Origin: DATJLY01 sp963773665
Lineage (GTDB): Bacteria; Pseudomonadota; Alphaproteobacteria; ATCC43930; CGMCC-115725
Direction: 5' to 3'
Assembly (NCBI GenBank): GCA_963773665.1
Contig: CAVZBZ010000004.1
Span: 496,001 to 560,000 of the forward strand
Length of the DNA: 64,000 bases
Shown here: positions 8,917 through 17,446 of the stretch, in pieces
How the letters are laid out: every line of letters starts with the position of its first letter
Position numbering within the stretch: position 1 is the stretch's first letter
The notes under the pieces: model-generated
The model's database searches: none
Told to the model about the DNA's origin: nothing
The model's input: the letters and a program-made list of their open reading frames with translations, nothing else
Position numbers and translations under genes: made by a program

Positions 8917-9525
8917 TCAGTCGTCGGATTTGCTGATCTCGTCCCAGGGAAGCGTTTGTTCAATGCGCATGCGTGCGAGAGCTTCACTCAAAACCCACCG
9001 CGCAGCGAGATTATAGTGCGAGTTCTTGGCCCAGTCCTCTGACTTCACAAAACGCTTTGGCCTGACGATGTTTGCGGAACCCGAATCCTCAAAAATGGAC
9101 TCTGCGCCATATTCCGAAAGGATTGTGTCCTCTTCCTTCACGCCATCGTACCTGAGCTTTTCCAATACCAGTGCATGGACGGCATCCAGGACCGCATCAT
9201 CGCTCCATATCGCGTTCCAGAGCCGCTCACCGAGTTTCGACAGTTCGTCGTTCAGTTCCCCCTTGGTCATCACCCTGGGCTCCCCCTCGCGCTCGATTTC
9301 AAGCGTATCGCCTTTCGTGACCGAGACGTTGTTCGCGGCGCAAAGGTCAGGAACGACAGAAAGAACTCGGCTGACAAGCGCAGAATAGCTGGGAGCTTCT
9401 GTTACAAGGCCAGGTATATCGTCGCTATCCGCCCACCAGCCGCCGGTCTCGTGGTCGTAGTGGGCACGCACGACAAACCGGCGTCCGGAAGCGGAATGGG
9501 TTTTCAATGGTGTGGCCGGAGCCAT
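8917..9525 (-). CDS. HicB-like antitoxin (DUF1902-type) with long C-terminal extension
   Basis: Residues 14-65 form the HicB/DUF1902 fold: RRFVVRAHYDHETGGWWADS, then DDIPGLVTEAPSYSALVSRV and VVPDLCAAN. This makes it the expected antitoxin of the adjacent HicA toxin. DUF1902 antitoxins are usually about 70-90 residues. This one is 202. The remaining 135 residues are acidic and mostly helical (for example GELNDELSKLGERLWNAIWSDD and SHYNLAARWVLSEALARM) and match no domain I recognise. No helix-turn-helix or ribbon-helix-helix is evident, so how it would bind its own promoter is unclear. It starts 48 bases after queF ends. Composition is AT-richer than neighbours. Confidence 0.7.
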   Translation of the reverse strand: MAPATPLKTHSASGRRFVVRAHYDHETGGWWADSDDIPGLVTEAPSYSALVSRVLSVVPDLCAANNVSVTKGDTLEIEREGEPRVMTKGELNDELSKLGERLWNAIWSDDAVLDAVHALVLEKLRYDGVKEEDTILSEYGAESIFEDSGSANIVRPKRFVKSEDWAKNSHYNLAARWVLSEALARMRIEQTLPWDEISKSDD

Positions 9526-9573
9526 CAGTATCCTCTGATTATTGGGTGAATGTACGCACGGATAGCACGAACC

Positions 9574-10029
9574 TCAACCCCGGCCGCGGTAGGGCGCCAC
9601 GCCCTGGTCGGGGAGCCAAACTCCCTCGGGCGGGGCGCCGGTCTGGTAGAACACGTCGATCGGCATGCCGCCGCGCGGATACCAGTAGCCGCCGATCCTG
9701 AGCCACATGGGCTCGATCGCAGCGATGATGCGGCGCGCGACCAGGAGCGTGCAGTCCTCGTGGAAGGCGCCGTGATTGCGAAACGCGCCGAGAAACAGCT
9801 TCAGCGACTTGCTCTCGACGATGCGCTCCTGCGGCACATAGTCGATGACGAGGTGGGCGAAGTCGGGCTGGCCGGTGATCGGGCAGAGCACGGTGAACTC
9901 GGGCGCGGTGAAGCGCACGACATAGAGCATGCCCTTATGCGGATTGGCGACATGCTCGAGCACCGCGTCGTCGGGCGAGGCGGGAAGCGAAGCGTGTGCG
10001 CCGAGCTGTGTCAGGGGCCGGTCTGCCAT
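9574..10029 (-). CDS. queF: NADPH-dependent 7-cyano-7-deazaguanine (preQ0) reductase
   Basis: Reduces preQ0 to preQ1 in queuosine synthesis. It is a short type-I QueF of 151 residues with a T-fold. The catalytic Cys is in FTVLCPITGQPDFAHLVIDY, which is the family signature. The NADPH/QueF motif ESKSLKLFLGAFRNH and the catalytic FHED follow. The ATG at 10029 starts MADRPLTQLG. It lies 8 bases downstream of tgt, so queA-tgt-queF form one transcription unit on the minus strand. Confidence 0.95.
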   Translation of the reverse strand: MADRPLTQLGAHASLPASPDDAVLEHVANPHKGMLYVVRFTAPEFTVLCPITGQPDFAHLVIDYVPQERIVESKSLKLFLGAFRNHGAFHEDCTLLVARRIIAAIEPMWLRIGGYWYPRGGMPIDVFYQTGAPPEGVWLPDQGVAPYRGRG

Positions 10030-10037
10030 CTTGCCTC

Positions 10038-11159
10038 TCAGAGCGGCGGGATGTCGCCCGCCTCGAGCAGGGCGGCGACGGCGCGGACATGATCCTCGAG
10101 CGCACCCCGCTCGATCGCGGCGCGCAGCCCCGCCATCAGGTCCTGATAATAGCGAAGATTGTGCTCGGTCAGAAGCATCGCCCCAAGAATCTCGTTGGCG
10201 CGCACGAGATGATGGAGATATGCGCGCGAATGTTTTTGGCACGCGGCGCAGAGGCATTCCTCGTCGAGCGGCCTGGGATCGTCGGCGTGGCGCGCGTTGC
10301 GCAGATTGATGGTGCCGCGCCGGGCGAAAGCCTGGGCGGTGCGGCCCGAGCGCGTCGGCAGCACGCAATCGAACATGTCGATGCCGCGCATCACTGCGCC
10401 GACGATGTCTTGCGGCTTGCCGACGCCCATGAGATAGCGCGGCGCCGCCTCCGGCAAAGCCGGCACTGTGGCGTCGAGCACCGCGAACATCCGCTCCTGC
10501 CCTTCGCCCACCGCCAATCCACCGACGGCATAGCCGTCGAAGCCGATCTCCCGCAGCCGCGCGGCGGATTCCTGACGCAGCGGCGCAAAAATCCCGCCTT
10601 GCGCGATGCCGAAAAGCGCGCCCTCGTGCCGGAACGCCGCCTTCGAGCGAAGGGCCCAGCGCATCGACAGCTCCATCGAGCGCCGCGCCTCGTCCTCGGT
10701 CGCGGGGAATGGCGTGCATTCGTCGAACGCCATGGCGATGTCGGCGCCGAGCAGCGCCTGGATTTCGACCGAGCGTTCGGGCGAAAGGTGATGCTCGCTG
10801 CCGTCGAGGTGCGAGCGGAACGTGACGCCGCTCTCCGCCACGACGCGCAGCTTGGCGAGCGACATGACCTGGTAGCCGCCCGAATCGGTGAGGATCGCGC
10901 GCGGCCAGCCCATGAAGCGATGCAAGCCGCCAAGCCGCGCGATGCGCTCAGCCCCCGGACGCAGCATCAGGTGATAGGTGTTGGCGAGCACGATCTCGGC
11001 GCCGGTCGCGGCAACGTCCTCGGGCCGCATCGCCTTCACCGTCGCCGCCGTGCCGACCGGCATGAAGGCCGGCGTCTCGATCGTGCCGTGCGGCGTCGCC
11101 ATGCGCCCGCGCCGCGCTATGCCGCAGCGCGCAAGGAGAGTGAAGCCGAAGCCGCTCAT
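10038..11159 (-). CDS. tgt: Queuine/preQ1 tRNA-guanine transglycosylase
   Basis: Exchanges guanine-34 of GUN-anticodon tRNAs for preQ1; 373 residues. The TIM-barrel signatures are TPAFMPVGTAATVKAM at the N-terminus, the substrate-binding and catalytic TDSGGYQVMSL with its Asp, and the nucleophile-containing GIDMFDCVLPTRSGR segment. The Zn site is C-x-C-x2-C as CLCAAC, followed by a His about 25 residues later (YLHHL). The start overlaps the queA stop by 4 bases (ATGA), which indicates translational coupling. Confidence 0.97.
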   Translation of the reverse strand: MSGFGFTLLARCGIARRGRMATPHGTIETPAFMPVGTAATVKAMRPEDVAATGAEIVLANTYHLMLRPGAERIARLGGLHRFMGWPRAILTDSGGYQVMSLAKLRVVAESGVTFRSHLDGSEHHLSPERSVEIQALLGADIAMAFDECTPFPATEDEARRSMELSMRWALRSKAAFRHEGALFGIAQGGIFAPLRQESAARLREIGFDGYAVGGLAVGEGQERMFAVLDATVPALPEAAPRYLMGVGKPQDIVGAVMRGIDMFDCVLPTRSGRTAQAFARRGTINLRNARHADDPRPLDEECLCAACQKHSRAYLHHLVRANEILGAMLLTEHNLRYYQDLMAGLRAAIERGALEDHVRAVAALLEAGDIPPL

Positions 11160-12190
11160 CGCTTGGGCGCCGGATGAAGGAGAGTCGCGTCGCCGTACGA
11201 GAAGAAGCGATATTTTTGTGCGATGGCATGCGCATAGGCCGCCTGCATGCGCTCGAGCCCGGCGAAGGCGGAAACCAGCATGAACAGCGTCGAGCGCGGC
11301 AGATGGAAATTGGTGAGCATGAGATCGACCGCGCGAAAGCGGTATCCGGGCGTGATGAAGAGCTTCGTTTCGCCAGCGAACTGCCCGATGCGGCCCGCCT
11401 CGGTCGCCGCGCTTTCGAGCAGCCGCACCGCGGTCGTGCCGCAGGCGACGATGCGCCCGCCTTTTTCCCGCGCGGCATTGAGGCGTGCCGCAGCATCCTC
11501 GTCGAGCGTGCCAAACTCGCCGTGCATAAGATGATCGTCAGTGTCCGCCGCGCGCACCGGCAAAAAAGTTCCGGCGCCGACATGGAGGGTCCCGGCCACG
11601 CGCTCGATCCCGGCCGCGTCGAGCGCAGCGAGCAGCCGCCCGGTGAAATGGAGCCCGGCGGTCGGCGCGGCGACCGCGCCTTCGCGCCGGGCAAAAATCG
11701 TCTGGTAATCGCCGCGGTCGCGCGGATCGCCCTCGGGCCCGCGCCGGATATAAGGCGGCAGCGGCATCCTCCCGTGCCGCTCGAGCGCGGCGCGGAACGA
11801 TGCCCCTTCGAGCGCGAAGGCAAGCGTCACCTCGCCCTCGTCCTTCTCTTCGACCTCGGCGGAAAAATCGGCGGCGAACTCGATGCGGTCGTGGCGCTTC
11901 AGCTTGCGCGCGCCCTTGGCGAAGGCGCGCCAGCGCCCGCCGCCGAGATCGCGGTGCAGCGTCACCTCGACCTGCGCCGCGCCCCGCCGTCCCGAAAGCC
12001 TTGCCGGGATGACGCGCGTGTCGTTCACCACCAGCACATCGCCTGGGCGAAGCAGTTGGGGCAGGTCCCACACGAAGCGATCGGCGAGCCCGTCCTCCAC
12101 GACGAGCAGCCGCGCGGTGTCGCGCGGCTCGGCCGGCCGGTCCGCGATCAGCTCGCGCGGCAGGGCAAAATCGAACGCATCGACCCGCAT
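11156..12190 (-). CDS. queA: S-adenosylmethionine:tRNA ribosyltransferase-isomerase
   Basis: Transfers and rearranges the ribosyl part of SAM onto preQ1 in tRNA to give epoxyqueuosine; 344 residues, the normal length. Family motifs are FDFALPRELIADRPAEPRD at the N-terminus, DVLVVNDTRVIPARLSG, the segment APTAGLHFTGRLL, and the C-terminal LTNFHLPRSTLFMLVSAFAG with YRFFSYGDATLL. It is the first gene of the queA-tgt-queF unit and is divergent from vapBC. I saw no preQ1 riboswitch-like element in the 183-base upstream region. Confidence 0.97.
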   Translation of the reverse strand: MRVDAFDFALPRELIADRPAEPRDTARLLVVEDGLADRFVWDLPQLLRPGDVLVVNDTRVIPARLSGRRGAAQVEVTLHRDLGGGRWRAFAKGARKLKRHDRIEFAADFSAEVEEKDEGEVTLAFALEGASFRAALERHGRMPLPPYIRRGPEGDPRDRGDYQTIFARREGAVAAPTAGLHFTGRLLAALDAAGIERVAGTLHVGAGTFLPVRAADTDDHLMHGEFGTLDEDAAARLNAAREKGGRIVACGTTAVRLLESAATEAGRIGQFAGETKLFITPGYRFRAVDLMLTNFHLPRSTLFMLVSAFAGLERMQAAYAHAIAQKYRFFSYGDATLLHPAPKR

Positions 12191-12304
12191 CGCCGCCGCT
12201 TAGCCTGAAACGTCATGCGGGGGAAGCTTGACGGCGGCGCCGCTGCGCGCCATCTTCCCGTACGTATAACGCGTTGATCTTCGTTGCAGATCGGCGAAAC
12301 TGCG

Positions 12305-12320
12305 GAACGAACCCAATTTT
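12305..12320. repeat. Copy of a dispersed short repeat (GAACGAACCCAATTTT)
   Basis: This 16-base string lies in the queA/vapB divergent region and recurs, exactly or nearly, three more times 40 kb away in the pstC-phoR gap. It is AT-rich at one end and stands out from the surroundings. Function unknown. Confidence 0.6.
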
Positions 12321-12373
12321 GCCTTGGCGGCCCGGCATGGTAGAATTGAAGAAACATTAGGAAGAATTCTGCC

Positions 12374-12631
12374 ATGAGCCTCAATATCAAGAACGAAGAG
12401 GCCGATCGGCTCGCCCGCGAACTCGCCGGCCTCACCGGCGAGAGCGTCACCGCCGCCGTGACGCACTCGCTGCGCGAGCGGCTCGAGCGCGAGCGGCGGC
12501 GGCAACGGCGCAACGGATTGTCGGAACGTCTCCTCGCCATCGGCGCCGATTGCGCTTCGCGCCTCAAGGAGCCGTGGCGTTCGATCGACCACGGCGAGTT
12601 GCTCTATGACGAGATGGGTCTGCCGAAGTGA
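12374..12631 (+). CDS. vapB: VapB-like antitoxin
   Basis: This 85-residue protein resembles the Rv0623/PSK-type antitoxin family (PSK_trans_fac). The N-terminal ribbon-helix-helix is MSLNIKNEEADRLARELAGL, then TGESVTAAVTHSLRERLERER. The C-terminal tail EPWRSIDHGELLYDEMGLP is the part that normally wraps the toxin. It should bind both DNA and VapC. The stop overlaps the GTG start of vapC. It opens a run of five coupled plus-strand genes. Confidence 0.88.
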   Translation: MSLNIKNEEADRLARELAGLTGESVTAAVTHSLRERLERERRRQRRNGLSERLLAIGADCASRLKEPWRSIDHGELLYDEMGLPK

Positions 12632-13017
12632 TCATCGACAGCTCGGCCGTGATTGCGATCCTGCGGCGCGAGCCGGACGCCAAGCGATATTCGGATGCGA
12701 TCGAGGCAGCCGACATCTGCCGCATCTCGGCCGCGAACTATTTCGAAGCGGCGATCGTGATCGACGCGGCGGGCGAACCCGTCGCCCGCAGGCGGATCGA
12801 CGAGATCATCGCAGAAGCCGAGATCGTCATCGAGCCGGTGACCGCGGAGCAGGCGCGGATCGCGCGTGCGGCGTATCGCGATTTCGGGCGCGGCAGCGGC
12901 CATGCGGCGCGGCTCGATTTCGGCGACTGCTTTGCCTATGCGCTGGCCAAGGCGACGGGCGAGGCGCTGTTGTTCAAGGGCACCGATTTCGCCGCGACCG
13001 ACGTGACCCCCGCATGA
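12628..13017 (+). CDS. vapC: VapC-like PIN-domain ribonuclease toxin
   Basis: This 129-residue PIN-domain protein starts with GTG in a GTGA overlap with vapB. The acidic active-site set is visible: Asp in MIIDSSAVIAIL, Glu in SAANYFEAAIV, and Asp residues in RLDFGDCFAYALAKATG. VapC toxins of this kind cleave initiator tRNA or other structured RNAs. The end overlaps the ATG of the following aminotransferase gene by 4 bases, so toxin and metabolic genes share translation coupling, which is unusual. Confidence 0.9.
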   Translation: MIIDSSAVIAILRREPDAKRYSDAIEAADICRISAANYFEAAIVIDAAGEPVARRRIDEIIAEAEIVIEPVTAEQARIARAAYRDFGRGSGHAARLDFGDCFAYALAKATGEALLFKGTDFAATDVTPA

Positions 13018-14165
13018 TCTATGGCGCCGCGCTCCGCGAGGAGTTTGAGCTCGATCCCGCCGTCGCATATCTCAATCACGGCGGCTATGGCGCGACGCCG
13101 CGCGCGGTCACGCAAGAGCAGCAGCGCCGGCGCGCCGCGATCGAGCGCAATCCCACCGGCTATCTCTCGCGCGAGCTGCCGGAAGCGCTGCGCCATGCCG
13201 CGTCCGAAGTGGCGGCCGCCATCGGCGCAAGGGGCGGCGATCTCGTCTTCGTCGAAAATGCGACCTCCGGCATCAATGCCGTGCTGCGCTCGCTCGCTTT
13301 GTCGCCCGGCGACGAGATCGTGCTGCCGAGCCTCGCCTATCCCGCGATCCGCAACGCCGCGCACTTTGTCGCGCAAGCGTGCGGCGCGCGCCTCGTCGAG
13401 GCGGAGCTGACGCTGCCGCTTCGCGACAGAGAGGCCGCGCTCGACGGCATCGCGCGTGCGATCGGCCCGCGCACGCGGCTCGTCATCGTAGATCACATCG
13501 CATCGGCGAGCGCGCTGCACCTGCCGGTTGCGGCGATCGTCGAGCTTGCGCATCGGGCGGGCGCGAAAATCCTGATCGACGGGGCGCACGCGCCGGGACA
13601 GGTGCCGCTCGATCTCGCTTCGCTCGGCGCCGAGTGGTATGTCGGCAATCTGCACAAATGGTATTTCGCGCCGCGGGCGTGCGGCGTGCTGTGGGCGCGG
13701 GGCGGCGCGCAGGAGGCGCTCCATCCGCTCGCGATCTCGCATGGGCTGGGCCAGGGCTTTTGCGCCGAGTTCGACTGGACCGGCACGCGCGATTTCTCGG
13801 GCTGGCTCGCGGCGCCCGCGGGGATCGCGTTTCACCGCCGCCTTGGCGGCGCCGATCTCATGGCGCGGAATGCGGCGCTGGCGCACAGCGCCGCCGCAGA
13901 GCTCGCGCGCGCCTGGCGCACCGAGACGGCCGCGCCGCTTACCATGTTCGCGGCGATGGCGGCGATACGCCTTCCTGTCGCGGGCGACGCCTCGGCCCAA
14001 CGCGCGCGCGCCATCGTGCGCTGGCTTGCCGCGCAGCATCGCATCGAAGCGGTCGTGTCGGCAGTCGGCGGCGCTCTCTGGGTCCGCATCTCGGCGCAAG
14101 CCTATAACGCGCCTGAGGACTTCGCGCGGCTGGCCGATGCGGTAAAGGCGGGCGGTCTGCCATGA
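13014..14165 (+). CDS. Class V PLP-dependent aminotransferase/isopenicillin-N-epimerase-like
   Basis: This 383-residue fold-type I PLP enzyme resembles the isopenicillin N epimerase/cysteine desulfurase-like group. Signatures are YLNHGGYGATPRAV near the N-terminus, the phosphate-binding ENATSGINAVLRSL, the PLP-ring aspartate region ILIDGAHAPGQ, and the internal aldimine Lys at residue 215 in VGNLHKWYFAPR. The reaction (transamination, epimerisation, lyase) cannot be told from sequence. The ATG overlaps the vapC stop, and its own stop overlaps the sulfatase start (both ATGA). Confidence 0.85.
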   Translation: MIYGAALREEFELDPAVAYLNHGGYGATPRAVTQEQQRRRAAIERNPTGYLSRELPEALRHAASEVAAAIGARGGDLVFVENATSGINAVLRSLALSPGDEIVLPSLAYPAIRNAAHFVAQACGARLVEAELTLPLRDREAALDGIARAIGPRTRLVIVDHIASASALHLPVAAIVELAHRAGAKILIDGAHAPGQVPLDLASLGAEWYVGNLHKWYFAPRACGVLWARGGAQEALHPLAISHGLGQGFCAEFDWTGTRDFSGWLAAPAGIAFHRRLGGADLMARNAALAHSAAAELARAWRTETAAPLTMFAAMAAIRLPVAGDASAQRARAIVRWLAAQHRIEAVVSAVGGALWVRISAQAYNAPEDFARLADAVKAGGLP

Positions 14166-15760
14166 AGCGGATGCTGCGTGCCGGCATCGTTCCGCTCGGG
14201 GCCGCCGCGCTGCTCTGGGCGCTGTTCATGCCGGCGGCCGATCCATGGACCGACCGGATGCTGCTCGATCCGGGACTGCCGGCCTTTCTCCTGGCGCTCC
14301 TCGGCGTGGTCGCGGCCGCCGCTCTCGCGGGCTTCGCGCCCGGCCGCGTCGCGCGCTGGGCGCTGGCGGCGATCGTGCTTCTTGCCGCCGCGCTCCAGCT
14401 CGTCGCGGCCCTCGTGCTGGCGATGCTCGACCGGCCGCTCGATCTTTATTTCGATCTCGCGCAGATGCCGTCGCTCGTGGGCCTGTTCGTGCACGGCGCC
14501 GGCGCGTGGCGCGCGGCGGCGGCTTTTGCGCTTGGTGCGCTCGCGCTGGCGGCGCTCTCGGCCGCTTCTTTCTGGGCGCTCGGCGTCTTTGCGAGGATCT
14601 TCGCGGCGCGCTCGGGCGCCGCGGTCGGGCTGGCACTTGCCGTGCTTCTGCTTTCGGCCGGAGTCCTGCTGCGCGGCGCGGGCGGCGGTTTCGTCTCGTT
14701 CGCCGCGACCGACGCCATTGCCGACCAGGGACGGCGTCTTACCGAGGCCGCTTCCGTGATGTCGGGCTTCGATCATCGCTACGACGCCGCGCTTGCCGCG
14801 CCCGCGCCCGCGGGCGATCTCGTCGCGCTCGCCGGGCGCGACGTCATTCTCGTGTTCGTCGAATCCTACGGCACCGCGATTTTCGACAAGCCCTCGTTCC
14901 GCGCGGCGCTGGCGCCCGATCTCGTCGCGTTCGAACAGCAGGCGAAGAAGGCGGGCTATGCGATGGCGTCGAGCCGGCTGCGCTCGCCCGTGTTCGGCGG
15001 CGGCTCGTGGCTCGCGCACGGCACGCTCGACAGCGGCCTGAAGCTCGACCCGTTCCTCGACCGGCTCTTGACCGAAAGCGGGCGGAGCAACCTGGGGCGC
15101 GATCTCGTGCGCACCGGGCACCGCGCCGTGGCGGTCATGCCCGGCATCAAGAACCCGTGGCCCGAAGCCTCGTTCTGGGGCTTCGACGCAACCTATTTCG
15201 CGCGCGATCTCGATTACCGCGGGCCCGAGTTCGGCTGGTTCGACATTCCCGACCAGTACACGCTGGCGCAGTTTTCCTCGCGCGAGCTTGGCGCGGGGCA
15301 CGCGCCGCTTTTCGCCGAGATCGTGCTGGTGTCGAGCCACACGCCGTTCGCGCCGGTGCCGCCCTATGTCGAGGACTGGCACGACGCGGGATCGTTCAAG
15401 ACCGTGCCCGCCGCCCTATGGCGCCATGTCCGCGACGCGCCCGACTGGGCCCATCTCGAGCGGCCCTATCTCGCGAGCATCGCCTACGATCTGCAAACGC
15501 TCGCGGGCTTTCTCGCGCGCCTCGACGGCAACGGGCTCGTCATCGTCCTCGGCGACCATCAGCCGCCGGGCCTCGTCTCGCCTGCGAGCGCGCCGTGGAC
15601 CGTGCCGATCCATGTGCTGTCGCGCGATCCGGCCCTCGTCGCGCCGTTCGAGCGGCGCGGCTATCGAGCGGGCGTGATGCCGCCGCGCGACGGGGTTAAG
15701 GGCATGGAAAGCGTCCTCGGCGAGTTTCTGGCCGATTTTTCGCGCTCGGGGCAGTCATGA
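14162..15760 (+). CDS. Membrane-anchored sulfatase-family protein (LTA-synthase-like)
   Basis: This 532-residue protein has about five hydrophobic helices in residues 5-170, then a periplasmic alkaline-phosphatase-fold domain. Metal-site elements include VILVFVESYGTAIF, the family segment SPVFGGGSWLAHGTLDSG, SSHTPFAPVP and VIVLGDHQPPG near the C-terminus. Related proteins transfer phosphoglycerol or phosphoethanolamine groups to envelope glycans or lipids. A true sulfatase would need a formylglycine Cys or Ser motif (C/S-x-P-x-R), which I did not see. The most likely role is an envelope modification. It is coupled at both ends to its neighbours by ATGA overlaps. Confidence 0.8.
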   Translation: MKRMLRAGIVPLGAAALLWALFMPAADPWTDRMLLDPGLPAFLLALLGVVAAAALAGFAPGRVARWALAAIVLLAAALQLVAALVLAMLDRPLDLYFDLAQMPSLVGLFVHGAGAWRAAAAFALGALALAALSAASFWALGVFARIFAARSGAAVGLALAVLLLSAGVLLRGAGGGFVSFAATDAIADQGRRLTEAASVMSGFDHRYDAALAAPAPAGDLVALAGRDVILVFVESYGTAIFDKPSFRAALAPDLVAFEQQAKKAGYAMASSRLRSPVFGGGSWLAHGTLDSGLKLDPFLDRLLTESGRSNLGRDLVRTGHRAVAVMPGIKNPWPEASFWGFDATYFARDLDYRGPEFGWFDIPDQYTLAQFSSRELGAGHAPLFAEIVLVSSHTPFAPVPPYVEDWHDAGSFKTVPAALWRHVRDAPDWAHLERPYLASIAYDLQTLAGFLARLDGNGLVIVLGDHQPPGLVSPASAPWTVPIHVLSRDPALVAPFERRGYRAGVMPPRDGVKGMESVLGEFLADFSRSGQS

Positions 15761-16602
15761 CGGATCGGGTCGCAGACGCGCTGAAACACTATCGCGAGGA
15801 AGGCTATGCCATCGTGCGCGGCTTCTTCGCCAAGGAAGAGGTCGCGGCGGTCGCGCACTCGTTCGACCGCCAGTGGCGCATCGGCATGTCGCATCGCGCG
15901 AGTTTTCGGCACGGCAACCTGTTCTACCGCCAGGGCAAGGATCCGGCGCTGGGCAAGATCCTGCGCCTCGTGCAGTGGCCGTCCTATGTCGATCCGGCGC
16001 TCGAGAGCGTGCGGCGCGATCCGCGCTGGCTCGATCTCCTCGAGCCGCTCATCGGCCGCGACGTGAAGCAGATCATCAATCAGCTGCACTGGAAGCCGCC
16101 GGGCGCGACCGCGGCCGATTTCGCGTTTCATCAGGACGTGCGCTTCCGCCGCCCGCGCACGGCCTATCGCAACCTCATCGATGCCTACGTGCAGACCGGC
16201 CTCGCGGTCGATCGGCATGTGCCCGGCAACGGCGCGATGCGGCTTCTGCCGGGCTCGCACCGCTTGGGCGAAGTCGAGATCGCGGGCGCAGGCGCGGTGC
16301 TCGACCAGAAGATGGCGGACGAGCGGCTTGCACGCTGCGGCCTCGATCCGAGCCGCCTCGTCGATCTCGCGCTCGAGCCGGGCGATGTCGCGCTGTGGAA
16401 CCTTTACACCATTCACGGCTCGGGCCCGAACCGCACGCTGGGCGACCGGCGCTTCTATCTGAACGGCTATGTGCGCGCGGCCGATTGCGACCGCGGCGAA
16501 TGGGCGTTTCGCGACGGCGTGCCGGTGCCGCTGGGCGCGCCCGTGCTGGTCCATTACGACGATCTCTTCGCCCGGCCCGAGCCGCATTACGTCGAGACCT
16601 AG
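15757..16602 (+). CDS. Phytanoyl-CoA dioxygenase (PhyH) family Fe(II)/2-oxoglutarate enzyme
   Basis: This 281-residue double-stranded beta-helix protein has an intact iron site. H125 and D127 lie in FHQDVRFRR, and H220 is in LYTIHGSGPNRT with the 2-oxoglutarate Arg at about 226. The N-terminal LKHYREEGYAIVRGFF is the usual PhyH opening. Substrates of the family range from phytanoyl-CoA to amino acids, phosphonates and antibiotics, so none is named. It is the last of the vapBC-led coupled genes and overlaps the sulfatase-like gene by 4 bases. It likely hydroxylates the same unknown metabolite or lipid handled by that gene and the aminotransferase. Confidence 0.88.
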   Translation: MTDRVADALKHYREEGYAIVRGFFAKEEVAAVAHSFDRQWRIGMSHRASFRHGNLFYRQGKDPALGKILRLVQWPSYVDPALESVRRDPRWLDLLEPLIGRDVKQIINQLHWKPPGATAADFAFHQDVRFRRPRTAYRNLIDAYVQTGLAVDRHVPGNGAMRLLPGSHRLGEVEIAGAGAVLDQKMADERLARCGLDPSRLVDLALEPGDVALWNLYTIHGSGPNRTLGDRRFYLNGYVRAADCDRGEWAFRDGVPVPLGAPVLVHYDDLFARPEPHYVET

Positions 16603-16645
16603 CTTCGTGGTAGCCTGCTCGCACGCGTAATTTCGGGGGGCCGCG

Positions 16646-17446
16646 ATGGCCGAAGAATTGAAGCCCAGGACCTCGGGCATCAACGGCAAGCTGTGGGGCG
16701 CGTCGGCCGAGGACTGGGCCCAAATCCAGGAGCCGATGCTGCGCGCCGTTTTCGTCGCGGCGCTCGATCGTCTCAAGGTGGGATCGGGCACGCGCTATCT
16801 CGATGCCGGGTGCGGCGCGGGCCTCGCCTTGCAGATCGCTTCCGCGCGCGGCGCCACGGTCTCGGGCATCGATGCCGCCGAGGGAATGCTCGCTGTCGCG
16901 AAGCGCCGGACCCCAAGCGCCGATCTCCGCCAGGGCGATCTCGAGGAGCTGCCGTTCGCGGATAAGTCGTTCGATGTCGTGACCGGCTTCAATTCGTTCC
17001 AGTTCGCCGGCAATCCGTCGGTGGCGCTCGCCGAGGCGCGCCGCGTAGCCCGGCCGGACGGCAGGATTCTCATCATGACCTGGGGCAAGCCCGAGGGCAT
17101 GGAGGCGGCCTCGGTCATAACGTCCTTGCGCGCGCTGCTGCCGCCGCCGCCGCCGGGCGCGCCCGGGCCGTTCGCGTTGTCCGACGAAGCGACGCTGCGC
17201 GGCTTCGCCGCCGCGGCCGGCCTGCGCCCGCTCGAAATCGTCGATGTGCCGTGCGACTTCGTCTATGCCGATCTCGCGACCGGCGTGCGCGGCCTCAACG
17301 CCACCGGCGTCGCCCGCCGCGCGATCGAGCACAGCAGCGAAAAGGCCGTGTCGGACGCGCACGAAGCCGCGCTCGCGCCGTTCCGGCAGAAGGACGGCAG
17401 CTATCGCGCCAAGGGCGGGTTCCGCTATCTCGTCGCGGCGCCTTAG
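16646..17446 (+). CDS. Class I SAM-dependent methyltransferase
   Basis: This 266-residue protein has a UbiE/Methyltransf_11-like core. The SAM-binding motif I is YLDAGCGAGLALQIA, the acidic residue after strand 2 is GIDAAEGML, and motif post II is DLEELPFADKSFDVVTGFNSFQ. The N-terminal WGASAEDWAQIQEPMLR helix is common in methyltransferases acting on small lipophilic or polyketide-like acceptors. The substrate is unknown. A GGGGGGCCGCG sequence lies before the ATG. It is 43 bases after the PhyH gene and may belong to that operon. Its stop overlaps the stop of convergent mmcB. Confidence 0.88.
   Translation: MAEELKPRTSGINGKLWGASAEDWAQIQEPMLRAVFVAALDRLKVGSGTRYLDAGCGAGLALQIASARGATVSGIDAAEGMLAVAKRRTPSADLRQGDLEELPFADKSFDVVTGFNSFQFAGNPSVALAEARRVARPDGRILIMTWGKPEGMEAASVITSLRALLPPPPPGAPGPFALSDEATLRGFAAAAGLRPLEIVDVPCDFVYADLATGVRGLNATGVARRAIEHSSEKAVSDAHEAALAPFRQKDGSYRAKGGFRYLVAAP

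Noticed and set aside
12191..12373. preQ1 riboswitch before queA
   Set aside because: No H-type pseudoknot-like pattern with an A-rich tail could be found in the region on either strand.
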